Source of the DNA: Anomaloglossus baeobatrachus
Taxonomy: Eukaryota; Chordata; Amphibia; Anura; Aromobatidae
Assembly (NCBI RefSeq): GCF_048569485.1
Contig: NC_134354.1
Location: forward strand, 686,304,637 to 686,368,636
Reading direction: 5' to 3'
Length of the DNA stretch: 64,000 nucleotides
A program made the translations under genes and the position numbers. Below the pieces are notes generated by a model. That model was not told where the DNA came from, searched no databases, and saw only the letters and a program-made list of their open reading frames with translations. Below, one piece after another: positions 23,472 through 35,200 of the stretch. How positions within the stretch are numbered: position 1 is the first letter of the stretch; every line of letters starts with the position of its first letter.

Positions 23472-24231
23472 CAATGTAATCTGTCACCAGGTTTTTGCCA
23501 CCCAATCTGAGAGCAGCATAACGTAGGGGCCTGATTCCAGCGATGTGTCACTTACTGAGCTTCTTAAGGCCCCGTCACACACAACAAGATCGTTTTTGTG
23601 ACGTAGCAACGATCTCGCCAGCGATCTCGTTATGTGTGACACCTAGCGATCAGGCCCCTGCTGTGAGATCTCTAGTCGTTGCTGAATAGTCCGGACCATT
23701 TTGTTCAAAGGCGATTTCCTGCTGGGCAGGACGCATCGCTGTGTTTGACGCCTAACAACGACCTCCTAACAACCTCGAGGTCTGAATCGTCACACTAGCT
23801 GTAGGGTCCCAACGACCATCGAGATTGTTATACAGGTCGCTCATCGTTACTGCGTCGTTGGTAAGGTCTGACTGTGTGACATCTCACCAGCGACCTCCCA
23901 GCGACTTACCAGCAATCCTTATCAGGTCACATCGTTGTCGGGATGGCTGGTAAGTCGTTGTGTGTGACTGGGCCTTTATTGTAGTTTTGATAAAATCACT
24001 GATTAATCAGCAGTAGATTATCATTACAGGACTATTTGGCGTGCTGTACATAGTCCAGCATATTCATGAGCTCTGTACAACTGCTAGGTTCTGCAACAGA
24101 GAAAACATTAATTTGATCAAAATGATGGCAAACAGCTCAGTAAGTGACACATCGCTGGAATCAGGATCTCTGTCTCTGCTGTTCTCAGATGGGGGAGCAG
24201 AAATCTGGTAACAGATTCCCTTTAAGTCAAC
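23472..24231. mobile_element. T2-type MITE carrying a nested MITE
   Basis: Left 'aatctgtcaccaggtttttg' is mirrored by right 'aaatctggtaacagattccc', with TTAA at 24232-24235. The middle is interrupted by the MITE at 23567-23975. The left TTAA has decayed. Confidence 0.75.
23567..23975. mobile_element. PIF/Harbinger-like MITE
   Basis: Ends AGGCCCCGTCACACACAAC and GTTGTGTGTGACTGGGCCT, with TTA at 23564-23566 and 23976-23978. It shares its termini and 'catctcaccagcgacctcc' with 54134-55003. Non-coding. Confidence 0.85.
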
Positions 24232-24479
24232 AACAACTAAGGCTGAATACAGAACAACAGAAATATAAATTACAGCAATTTTCAGATATTGTATGTATGT
24301 TTTACATATCTGTGTGTAAATTTCTATACAGTAAGAGCAAACACTCCATAAATCATAAAAATAGCTTACTTTACTTACATACAAATACAATTAGGACAAT
24401 AAGAAAATAGACACACAGATATAAATGGAATGTGCACACACTGATATGGGCAAGGTTTCCACCACATATGATGCGTCAA

Positions 24480-24955
24480 GGGGTTATTCGGGACTTTTTT
24501 TTTCACAATGTTTCTATGCATTACAAGCAAGTAGTTGCTACCTATCTGCCTGCTGTGCCCGGTGACGATCTCTGCCAGCACAGAGCAGTCACAGACCACT
24601 CCCGCCGGAAATTTAATGGCTGACGATGATGTCATGGCGACAGAGCGGCGGCTTCTTTTCTGCTCGACGGGACATGAATGCCGACATCATCCTGATTGAC
24701 AACTGGCTCCCCACTGCCTAACTACGAGAAGCTAGCTGTCAATCAGTATGATGTCAGCAGTCACACCCCGTCAACAAAGTGGCTGGAAGAAGAAGCGCTG
24801 CTCTGTTGACAAGAAGCAGCTGAATCGCCGGCAGGACTGGTCAGTGGCTGCTCTGAGCCGGTGCTCGGCACAGCAGGCAGGTAGTTGACTCTGTTAGCAA
24901 CTACTTGCCTATTAATATTTAGGCCCTAAGTAGAAAAAATCATGTATAACCTCTT
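24480..24955. mobile_element. T2-type foldback MITE
   Basis: Right end 'tgtataacctcttt' before TTAA; left end 'ggggttattcgggac' after TCAA, a decayed TTAA. The inner arms mirror each other ('gcaagtagttgctacct' versus 'aggtagttgactctgttagc', and both 'cagcaggcag' blocks). Non-coding. Confidence 0.65.
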
Positions 24956-25287
24956 TAATATGATCCAGGTATAATAAACATGAGAAATATGTGTAATATA
25001 TACACAGTGTGTCCACCCATATCCTGTCCACCGCCATTAACTTGAGAATGGAGGCAGCTATAGGCATAGAAGTGGTGTCTAGGTATAGTAAAGTAGTCAT
25101 GCGCTATGCAATGAAACCACCTATAGCGCCACCTGGTGGAAAACAACAGAGTTAGCATTTTTATCTCGAAAACAAAACGAGATAGAGAAAAAAAGTGAAT
25201 TAAAAAATCTTAGGGCATCATCAATTCAATACGAATCGACACCTTGCATACAGAAATGCTATGATTAGAACATGTAAAACTCACAAG

Positions 25288-26833
25288 GCTGCAGACGTGA
25301 AGCGATACCTCATGGAAACCTTCCTACAAGTCATTGGGTATGGTGGCTGTGTGGAGTGGCCTCCACGCCCGCCTGACCTGACCCCATTGGACTTCTTTCT
25401 GTGAGGTCACATGAAACAGCAGATGTATGTGTCGCGGGCGAGGAGGGGACGCCGCACTCTCCCACTGCTCGGGTCCGGCTGCCGCTGCGGCTGCTGTGGC
25501 CTGCTGCTGCTGCTGCTCGGTGGCTCGAGCGATGGGCCGGATCCCGGGGACTCGAGCGGCGCTCCTCGCCCGTGAGTGAAAGGGGATTGGTTGTGGGGAT
25601 AGTTTATTGTCCGTGACGCCACCCACGGTTGTGGTGATTAAGTGGACACCACCGTTGCTCTGTCTGGGGAGCCCGGGAGTGATGGTATGGAGCAGCCAGC
25701 TGTTGATTTGCCCCTCCGTGGGTAGGGGGTTTGGTGGTCCCGGGGCCCAGTGATGGGGTTGGTATGGTGGACAGGCGGGTATGGGGCCTGTGGAGGTGCA
25801 GGGGCGCAGGGGCAGTGCTGTGCCGCACGGCACGGAGGTACTCACTCAGCCAGTAAACACGACACAGTTCTCGGTAAACAAACGGCTGGTTGGACGGGTC
25901 CCTCGGACGGTTACGGTGCTGCTGTTCCCTGCAGTTAGCGGTGACGGTCTCTTCCCTGCACCTATGTAAAGTCTTTTTGGTAGTGATGGGTTCCCACCAG
26001 TTACCCGCTCCCCGACCTGGACATGAGCCGGAGGAGCCTCTCTCTTGCCCGCAGGCGCTGGCCCTGGGAAACTGGTGCCTTGGCGGTGGCGTTGTCTCCC
26101 CTTAACGGTCGGACTGTTGCCTTCAATCGGGACTTGGTTGTTAGGAGACAGAGGTCCCCTTCACTGACGGATTTGGCAAATTATGGCGACTCCTAGCCTT
26201 GCTGGGATCCGAAAGGCCCCTGCCCTGGTGCTGACTGTTCTTCGTATACTGCTCCGGTACCGCCGGGTCACCACCCGTCCGCGGTCCTTCCAGAAACCTC
26301 CAAGCAGTCCCCCTGCAGACTATCACCGCCGTCTGCTGACCTTGCTGTCCCAGTCCGGGGCACACACCCGGACCAACTTCAGGCTTTCTTAACTGACACT
26401 TTTCTGTCACTGTCCTCCTCTACCACTTCACTGTTTACTCCTTCCACTTCTTCCTCCAAACTCTATCTGCCTGGTTCTCCCGCCTCCAGGGCTGTGAACT
26501 CCTCGGTGGGCGGAGCCAACTGCCTGGCCCACCCCCTGGTGTGGACATCAGCCCCTGGAGGAAGGCAACAAGGATTTTAGGTTAGCCTAGATGTACCTGC
26601 CGGGAATGTGGGGTGCATGTGATGTTGTGACCTGTGACCCCTGGCTTGCCCAGGGCGTCACATATGCGACCCCTCCACCAACATTGCAGGACCTACGACG
26701 ACATATCACAGATGCTTGTGCAAACGTGTCACCTACCATATTGCACAACGTGCAGCAATATACAGTATGCTGTCCAGAGTCCAGATGTGCATTGCAGCTG
26801 ACGGTGGCCACTTTGAGCATAAAAGTTAAATGA
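25288..26833 (+). pseudogene. Mariner-like transposase C-terminal remnant
   Basis: Left piece (25288-25429) reads GGCVEWPPRPPDLTPLDFFL, the WPPxSPDLxPxDFFLW signature around the third acidic residue, followed by a stop where W is expected. Right piece (26663-26833) reads PPPTLQDLRRHITDACANVS and continues to the normal end of the family. The two pieces are separated by the LTR. The N-terminal DNA-binding domain and the first catalytic aspartates are absent. Confidence 0.7.
25430..26662 (-). mobile_element. Solo LTR, Gypsy-like
   Basis: 1233 bp with TG...CA ends (TGTCGCGGGC to GGGCGTCACA), flanked by the 4-bp direct repeat TATG (25426-25429, 26663-26666). The block 'ccgtgacgccaccca' with the nearby 'accaccg' matches the same region of the LTRs at 30866 and 37724, so it is a related Gypsy lineage, probably in minus orientation. 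The open frames in it are not genes. Confidence 0.85.
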
Positions 26834-27270
26834 GCGCCATATGCGTGACCAGCATTCAATGTTTTGGGGGGGTCATGGGTTTCATATCATAGCATTTCTG
26901 TATTCAAGGTATCGATTCATATAGAATTGATGATGCCCTACAATTTTTTAATTCACTTTTGTTCTCTATCTCGTTGCGTTTTCGAGATAAAAATGCTAAC
27001 TCCGTTGTTTTCCACCAGGTGGCACTATAGGTGGTTTCATTGCGTAGCGTATGGCTACTTTACTATACCTAGACACCAAATTCTATGCCTATAGCTGCCG
27101 CCATTCTCAAGTTAATGGCGGTGGACAGGATATAGGTGGACACACTGTATACAGGTCTAAAAGGTCTATCACAATTTCTCACAGACCTGCAGTAAGTCCT
27201 ACCATGGTCAGCACCATTCTGTGGTCAGGTAGCTCTTGCTATGCCGTGTCTCCAGTGTGGTTATATTTAA

Positions 27271-27626
27271 AGGGTTATTCCCATTTCCAAGATCCTATCC
27301 CAATATGTTGTAGGTGTAATATTAATAATATTAGCAAATCCCTTCAATTAGAAATGTAGTCTAATTGTTCTGATTCACTATGTCAGGGCATTGCAGGACC
27401 TTAGGTATCCATGGTTATGACCACACGTATACTCACAGATAGTTAGTTAGTTAGTTGCTAGGGGTCATAATCATGGACACCCAAGGTCCTGCAATGCCCT
27501 AACATGACGTAAGTGACATAGTGAATCAGGAGAACTATACTACATTTCGAATTGGAGGAATTTGCTAATATTATTATTTCACCTACTATACTATTGGGTT
27601 AAGATCTTGGAGGTGGGATTAACCCT
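27271..27626. mobile_element. T2-type foldback MITE
   Basis: TTAA at 27267-27270 and 27627-27630, ends AGGGTTATTCCCA and GGGATTAACCCT. The arms mirror each other through 'cagggcattgcaggacc' and 'ggtcctgcaatgccct'. Confidence 0.75.
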
Positions 27627-27630
27627 TTAA

Positions 27631-28221
27631 GCTTGTCCAGCTACTATTGTTTTGTTCATCTTGTGAGATCTCCCTTATTATTTTATTGTACTATCAATCT
27701 ATCATTTACTTGTTGGCAGTTATTGTAAGTCTGTGGTGCATATATTATATGTTATTCAGACGTCTAGAGTTTTAGGCCCTAATTTATCAAGATAGGTGAT
27801 CTTTTCCTCAGCCTTGATGAGGAGGCATGGAGGAGTCAGATACCTCTGATTCATTGATAGTAACATGCCTCTTAATGGACCAGGAGTATCTGAAGAGTGG
27901 TGTGCAACTCTACGTCGGAAATCTTATTACAGAAAATGACCGGAGTAAGATTTCTGGAGTAAGAAACACCAGAGCTCATCATGGGTTAGATGAGTTATCC
28001 ACCCTCTGTGCCCCTGTTCCACCCCAGCTCCACCCATATTGGTAAACCTGGGAGAACTTGGCTTAAAAACACCAAAAGTCGCAAATTTTTGGCATAACTC
28101 TGAGGTGCACAAAAATATTGGCACTTTTCAAAGCAATTAACGAAAGTGTTCTGGTGACGTATTGCTTATTGTGTGACTATAATAAGCATACACTTATTAT
28201 ACCTGTACCGTATTAACTGTT
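27631..28221. other. Intergenic, no gene recognised
   Basis: No credible ORF or repeat identified. Confidence 0.4.
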
Positions 28222-28230
28222 ACATCACAT

Positions 28231-28396
28231 CACTGGCGGACACAGACAGAAAAGGGCCCCTGTGCAAGAACAGTATACGGGGCCCCTTTGCAGTTCAATA
28301 GCTCATCATAATATACAAGTCCACCTGCTTTTGATGTAGAAATGGGCCCCCTTACCCCTTGGGACCCTAGGTTGCATAAATGATATGTCCGCCCCT
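28231..28396. mobile_element. Small hAT-like MITE
   Basis: 166 bp with ends CACTGGCGGACA and TGTCCGCCCCT, flanked by the direct repeat ACATCACAT (28222-28230, 28397-28405). hAT elements duplicate 8 bp; the ninth base can match by chance. The interior has 'gggcccct' in both orientations. Confidence 0.75.
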
Positions 28397-28405
28397 ACAT
28401 CACAT

Positions 28406-29010
28406 GTGGTGTTAACCTCACCCATATCAGTGGGGGAACTTTCCATTTTATCTATGTGTCTCTTTTATTATTGTCTGTATTGTATTAGTATATAAACTAA
28501 ATTATTTTTATAATGTATGGCGTCATGTTTACTTGTATTGTACAGGAATTGCTGATAGTGGTGGTAAATCCGCGACCAATGATTACTAACGAGGCGGTAT
28601 AAGGTTTAGTTTGGAAGTAGTGGATAGGCGGACCCTTCAGTCTTATTTCTTCTTATTATAATAGTTATACAGTGTAAGGTTTTTTATTCAGCATCAAGGA
28701 GATGTATAAAACTAGTGTTACTGGGTTGTATTTTATACATTTTATCCAGAGGCAAATAAGAAGCCTTCTTTACCTGATCATCTGAGCATGTGAGTACACA
28801 AGTGGGAATCTGATGGAGTGCTGCAATATATAATAACATCCGCATACTGAAGCAGATCATTCTGTGTGAGGCCGTCATTATACTGCAAACTGCTTTACTT
28901 CATCTGAGGCGTGCAGCCAGCATCCATACTGGTACAGACACCCGCGGCTACTGGTACGCTCTCATTTTACAGTAGGAGGTACAATGTTCCAGATAGATGA
29001 ACTGATATAT
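28406..29010. other. Intergenic, no gene recognised
   Basis: AT-rich, no gene or repeat recognised. Confidence 0.4.
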
Positions 29011-29110
29011 AAGATAGATAGCTAGATAGATAGATAGATAGATAGATAGACAGACACAGACAGACAGAAAGATAGATAGATAGATAATAGATAGATTGAT
29101 AGATAGATTA

Positions 29111-29147
<37 letters not shown>

Positions 29148-29150
29148 AAA
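29011..29150. repeat. (GATA)n microsatellite
   Basis: GATA/GACA repeats with minor interruptions. The reading frames of repeated LSIYLSIY are artefacts. Confidence 0.95.
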
Positions 29151-29349
29151 ATGAACAGCACATTATAAAAATAAAATATGGGTGCAAGGCCTCTCAGAAT
29201 ACCATATATTCAAAGATAGATAATATATTAGAAAAAAATAACAGGCAGCACTCCAGAAAAAGTTAGAAAAAAGTAGAATTGGCATGAGCTTTTAAAGTCC
29301 ACTTTTTTCTATTTTTTAACAGATAGATAGATACATAGATAGAAAAAAA

Positions 29350-29612
29350 AAAGAAAAGAAAGGCAGCACTGTCAGCAGTGTCAGCAGAAAAAATCTTTAT
29401 TGGCCAATGATGTGACAACGTTTCGGTCCTAGCAAAAAAGGTTCTGCTAGGACCGAAACGTTGTCACATCATGGGCGAATAAAGGTTTGATTTTTTTCTG
29501 ATTACTGCCTTGGTTTTCTTTTGTTCTATATTTTAGCATTTGAAAAATTGCCTGGTAGGCTTTGCACCCATCTATAATTTTTTATGTGCTGCTCTTGTTT
29601 CTTTTTCTATAT
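29350..29612. repeat. Inverted-repeat element with 'GGACCGAAACG' core
   Basis: A perfect inverted repeat of about 28 bp (from 'atgatgtgacaacgtttcgg' to its complement, about 29407-29472) encloses a 10-base loop. Both arms contain GGACCGAAACGTTGTC, a recurrent amphibian repeat motif that resembles part of a hammerhead core. The flanks are T-rich. Confidence 0.55.
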
Positions 29613-29690
29613 AGAATAGATAGATAGATAGATAGAGGGATAAAGAGATAGAGGGATAGGTAGATAGAGGGATAGAGAGATAGATAGATG

Positions 29691-29760
<70 letters not shown>

Positions 29761-29794
29761 GGGATAGAGAGATAGATAGAGGGATAGATAGATA

Positions 29795-29830
<36 letters not shown>

Positions 29831-30257
29831 GTAGATAGATATATAGATAGATAGGTAGATAGATAGAGGGATAGAGAGATAGATAGAGGGATAGATAGAT
29901 AGACAGATAGATAGATAGATAGGTAGATAGATATATAGATAGATAGGTAGATAGATAGAGGGATAGAGAGATAGATAGAGGGATAGATAGATAATAGATA
30001 GATAGATAGATAGATAGGTAGATAGATAGAGGGATAGAGAGATAGATAGAGGGATAAAGAGATAGATAATAGATAGATAGATAGAGGGATAAAGAGATAG
30101 AGGGATAGGTAGATAGAGGGATAGAGAGATAGATAGATAGATAGATAGATAGAGGGATAGAGAGATAGATAGAGTGATAGATAGACAGATAATAGATAGA
30201 TAGATAGATAGAGGGATAGAGAGATAGATAATAGATAGATAGATAGATAGATAGAAG
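29613..30257. repeat. Long (GATA)n array
   Basis: About 645 bp of GATA repeats with GAGG and GGTA variants. The higher-order pattern 'agagggatagagagatagat' recurs many times. A second short tract lies at 30427-30472. Confidence 0.95.
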
Positions 30258-30428
30258 ATAGCTTGAGAAAGGTTAACAGTCTTGAACCAAAACCTTAAAC
30301 ATGAAACATTGGGCCATTGAACTTCCAGTTGTTTTTCTTTTCTTAGATAAATAGAATGGCAGCACCCTGATTTAAAAAAAGGCTCAATGCAAGAGCTAAA
30401 GCTTGTGAATTGTGTATTATAGATACAG

Positions 30429-30472
<44 letters not shown>

Positions 30473-30480
30473 ACATGGAG

Positions 30481-30861
30481 TTGCACCAGAATAATATGGT
30501 TGTGGTCCTCCAAATCCACTGACAAATTATTATTATTCATAATATAATAATAATAATTGTAGTCAGGTAGATAGATACACAGGATGATAATAGTTTTATT
30601 GATCCGGTTTCAACATGTTCTGCAGTTCTTTACAGCAAAGAGGTTTCATGTACAAACAAGATCAGACATTACAGAGTAACATAATTCTACAACTGCAAGA
30701 GGGGTGAGGGTCCTGCTCACAAGATCCCAATCTATGGGGAAATATGGGTCACATAAAAGGTAAGATACGCTTGTCGGATATGGTGCAGCCATGAATATAA
30801 TAAATAGGGGTATTCAGATATGTTGGTGCTTTACAAATAATGGATGATACATAAGGCCAAC
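30481..30861. other. Intergenic with a possible LINE 3'-end relic
   Basis: 'gagggtcctgctcacaagat' at about 30709 resembles the 3' UTR block of the LINE at 3222-4927. The rest is unrecognised. Confidence 0.3.
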
Positions 30862-30865
30862 ATTG

Positions 30866-31844
30866 TGTGTCGCCAGGGGTTAAGGAGATACCCAGAACCG
30901 GGCCAAGGGGTCGCTTCTGGAAAGGGGATCACGGTGTCGTGACCCGGTCTGTGCTCCCTGGTTCCACAATAAAAGGGGGGGGGTTATGTTCGTGACGCCA
31001 CCCGTGGAATATGATCAGAGATGACCACCGCTGCTGCAGAACCTCCGGGGTGATGGAAGGCAGCTTGAGATGGGACGGCTCCCCACGGGTAGAGCCTTTT
31101 CCCCGGGGCAGTATGTTAGTCTATGGGGGGAGTGCAGGACACGAGCACAATAAACAGGCAGACTCACGGTTTTGCAGTTTCTTTGTCTTTTACTGATGAT
31201 GGTATTCAGCAGAGTACTGTCCACGGAGTCTGTGAGGGGTTCAGGGTTTCTCCCACCCAGCCGGGCCGTTTTGGCTTCCTTGCCTGCACTGTGTGTCTGT
31301 GGCCCTGCTGCTGCGTGAACTATGCAGCCGGCTCTGCTCTGCTCTGCTCCTAGGTACCGACCTGACAGGCAACTCGAGTCCTTCCTAGTATGTTCCTGAA
31401 CTCTGCGTTTGTTGCTTGTGTCTGTGGTACAGGTGAAAGATCTGGAATCTTCACTTCTCTGGTGGTAACTGTGCAGTATGTAACCTGCAGTCTCGGATCC
31501 AGCATCCGTTCTGTGTGCTCCACTGGGGATGAGCTCAGCAATGCTCTGCCTCCCAGGAATGTTCCTCTGTGTACGCTTTCTCCTTTCCTCAGACCCTCAG
31601 CTTGGCCTGGAATTGGTCAGTGGATCCTGAGGTGAGCTCAAGCCAGCTCCAACCTGCAGAGATCCTGTCTCCTCAGTGCTCTGCACTGAACTTCCAAACT
31701 GAAACTACTCCTGACCATTTCCTCCCCCCCAGCAGAATGTACAGGGAAGCAGCTTGGTCTCCCCCTTCTGGCCAGGAGGTCTTGGTGTTGTGTGTGGGGA
31801 GTTAACCCTTTGTGTTGTTACTGTGGCAACCCTGGGGTGCCACA
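30866..31844 (-). repeat. 3' LTR of the Gypsy element
   Basis: 979 bp, TG...CA ends. It is preceded on the minus strand by the purine tract at about 31845-31853, the usual start point of plus-strand DNA synthesis. It shares the 'gtgacgccaccc' block with the solo LTR at 25430. Confidence 0.95.
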
Positions 31845-32268
31845 TTCCCCCTTAGTGAAGAACAGTACTCCGGGACTGTGAAACAAACAAACAAGTTATC
31901 ACAACAATTATATATATACAGAGTCTCAAAAGGAAAAAATACAAAAACCTTAAAGCTCAAAAAGAGTCCAAAATGTTCAAAAATATGTAAGTGTTCATAC
32001 AGTATAGTCTCTGTAGGTACTGGGCTTTTGGTCTTAACGTTGCAATTAAATAAACATTTCAATCAACAAACACTTCTTAAAGGTGTCTCTACTCTGGTCG
32101 TAAGTGCAATAGGCCTCACGGCCCTCGGGCCACCAACAATGTGATCAAGTTGTAACTCTCCGTGCTGCCACCTTACACCACTCTTCTCTCACCTTTTCTG
32201 TACACTAAACTGTTACGGTTTTTCATATAAACATTATAACATATGTAGATTTTATATGCAATTTCACA

Positions 32269-35200
32269 TTAGTCTTTATATCTTGCTGGTATCTGACCCT
32301 GAGTACTACGCTGTGACCTGCGTACTGCTGGTGTACTGGGTGTACTTAGCATAATGGTGTGAGTGGAAGTGTACCTATTTGGTGTTTCTGGTACTTGTGA
32401 GGATAGTGGACTGACTGTAGGACTGGCAAGCTCACTGGGACCAGGAATCTGTTCTTCCTCTACGGTTTCAACTTCCAGTTCTTCTTGTCTTGAGACTTCT
32501 TGTGGTATGGGTTCTGATTGTGGTTCCACCACTTGAGGGAAGGCGATCATTGGGACTACTACTGCTCCATAGTAATTTGGCCATGTTTTTGGGAAATCTC
32601 CTAAGACTGTATGGAATACATCTTCTTCCTTCTTGACAGGTTGTACCTGTATGGGTAAGGTGACTTCTGGTGTCTTCAGGGTTTCAGGACACGGTTTGAG
32701 TTGATCTCTTGACACGACAGCTGATGTCCTTCCTTCATCCTTACTGATGAGACACACTTTGGGATTATCCATACTTGATGGTAAGACTGTATATGGGGTG
32801 GTTTCCCACTGATTATCCAATTTGTTTGTGCGTCGTTTCCTCTTGAGAACTTGGTCACCAGGTTGCAATGGGGTTGCTAGAGCATGCTGGTTGAAGTTTC
32901 TCTCCTGTCTTCCCCTAGCTTGTTGGAGACTTTTCTCTACGCACTCTTGTACTTGGCGATACTGCTGCTGACGTAGGGTATCCCAATTGGATTCTTGAAC
33001 TTCTGCATCTGGCTTCAGAATTCCCATATCTAAATCAATTGGCAGTTTACCGGGCCTTGCACGCATGAGGTAAGCGGGGGTGCAGTTTGTAGAACTCACC
33101 GGGACATGATTGTACAAGTCCACCAAGTCTGGCAATTTCTCTGGCCATTGATTTCTTTCTGACTCTGGTAAGGTCTTCAACAGGTCAATCACAATATGGT
33201 TCATCTTCTCACATAAGCCATTTGTTTGGGGATGGTATGCTGTTGTGCGGATCTTTTTACAGCCATACATGTTGCAGAATTCTTGGAAAATCTGTGATTC
33301 AAAAGCTGGACCTTGATCTGCAAGGACTTGTTCTGGGTAACCATGGGGTCTGCAAAAGTACGTCTGGAATGCTTTAGCTGCTGTTCTAGCTGTAAGGTCT
33401 TTCACGGGTACCACCACTAAGAAGCGTGAGTAATGGTCCACGATGGTTAAGGCATAGACATAGCCGGACCGGCTTGGTGACAACTTGACGTGGTCTAATG
33501 CGACTAGCTCGAGTGGTTGCTTGGTTACTATGGACTGGAGTGGAGCTCTCTGGTTCTGTTGATCCTTTCTTCTAAGGTTGCATGGTCCGCATTTTCTACA
33601 CCAATCTTCAATTGATTTTCTCAGGCCAACCCAGTAGAATCTTTCTCTTAAGAGCACTTCCAACTTTTTCCAACCAAAATGACCAGCACCGTCGTGGTAA
33701 GCTTCCAGAACCATCTTGACGTCTCTCTTGGGCACGATGATCTGCCAGACCAACTCATGTGTTTTTGGATTGGTGTGCCTTCTACAGAGCTTCCCTTGGT
33801 ACAGGAACAATTTACCTCTCTCCTTCCAGAGATGTTGCGTCTCAGCTGGGGCATTCTGATTAGGGTATGCACCTTGTTGTGTAAGCAGTTCTTTCACTAG
33901 CTTCACAGCTGGATCGCTGTCTTGTGTGTCAGCCCATCCGTGGTGTGCTAATGGGTTGAGAGTTGCCTGCTGTTGTTTTTGGTAGACACTCGGTTGATAC
34001 TGTCCCACCTTAGGATGGTGAAAGGCCGGCAGCTCAATTTCTTCCAGTCCCTCAGGTTCCTCTTCCACGTTCCCCGAGTGTGGCATCCGGGATAAGGCAT
34101 CTGCATTCCCATTCTTGTGGCCTGCCCTGTACTTGATGACAAAGTTGTAGTTTGACAGTCGGGCTATCCATCGCTGTTCCAGTGCACCTAGTTTTGCAGA
34201 GTCCAGGTGGGTCAACGGATTGTTGTCAGTAAAGATGGTAAATTCTGCAGCTGCCAGGTAGTGTTTGAAACGCTCTGTTACAGCCCAAACTACTGCCAGT
34301 AGTTCTAACTTGAAGGAGCTGTAATTCTCTGGGTTTCTTTCTGTAGGCCGGAGCTTCCTGCTTGCAAAGGCAATAACTTTCTCCTTGCCTTCCTGCTTTT
34401 GAGACAATACTGCTCCCAGTCCTACGTTGCTGGCATCCGTGTACAAAATGAAGGGTTGATGGTAATCTGGATATGCCAGGATCTCTTCTCCTGTCAGTGC
34501 CCACTTCAACTTCTTAAAGGACTCTTCTCTCTCATCACTCCACTGGAAAGGAGGATTTCGGGCTGCAGACTTCTTTGACTGTCCTACCAGGATGTCTTGA
34601 AGGGGAGCTGCTAGCTTCGTGAACCCTTTTATAAATCTTCTATAGTAGCCCACCAGTCCCAGGAATTGCCTCACCTCTTTCACGCTGGTGGGTCTCGGCC
34701 AATCTCTGATCACGGTAACTTTTTCAGGATCTGGTGCTACCCCTTCTGAGCTCACGACATGTCCCAGGTACTGTACCCTTGGCTTTAGAAGGTGACACTT
34801 GGATGGCTTGATTTTCATGCCGTATCCGGATAAGGCTTCAAACACTTCTGCCAGGTCTTGTAGATGCTGTTCATAGGTCTTGGAGTAGACTATGACGTCA
34901 TCCAGGTACAGGAGGACAGTTTCAAAGTTCTTATGTCCTAGGCAGCACTCCATCAGTCGCTGGAAGGTTCCAGGTGCGTTGCAGAGTCCAAACGGCATAC
35001 AATTGAACTCACAGAGGCCCATCGGCGTGGTGAATGCTGTCTTCTCCTTATCAGCCTCTGCCACAGGAACTTGCCAATACCCACTAGTCAGATCCAGGGT
35101 GGAAAAGTAAGTAGCGGATTTTAATGCAGCCAATGACTCCTCTATCCTAGGTAATGGGTATGCATCCTTGTGTGTAATGCGGTTGATCCGTCTGTAGTCT

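Larger units (their letters stand above)
25001..27150 (+). mobile_element. Mariner-like transposon, defective, split by a solo LTR
   Basis: Inverted ends 'acagtgtgtccaccc' and 'ggtggacacactgta', continued by the mirrored block 'cctgtccaccgccattaact'. The body is 25001-25429 and 26663-27150; the middle is a solo LTR. Only the C-terminal part of a transposase remains, so the element was already internally deleted. Confidence 0.8.

Noticed and set aside
25324-25845. 173-codon Pro/Gln-rich frame
   Set aside because: Crosses from mariner into a GC-rich solo LTR; composition artefact.
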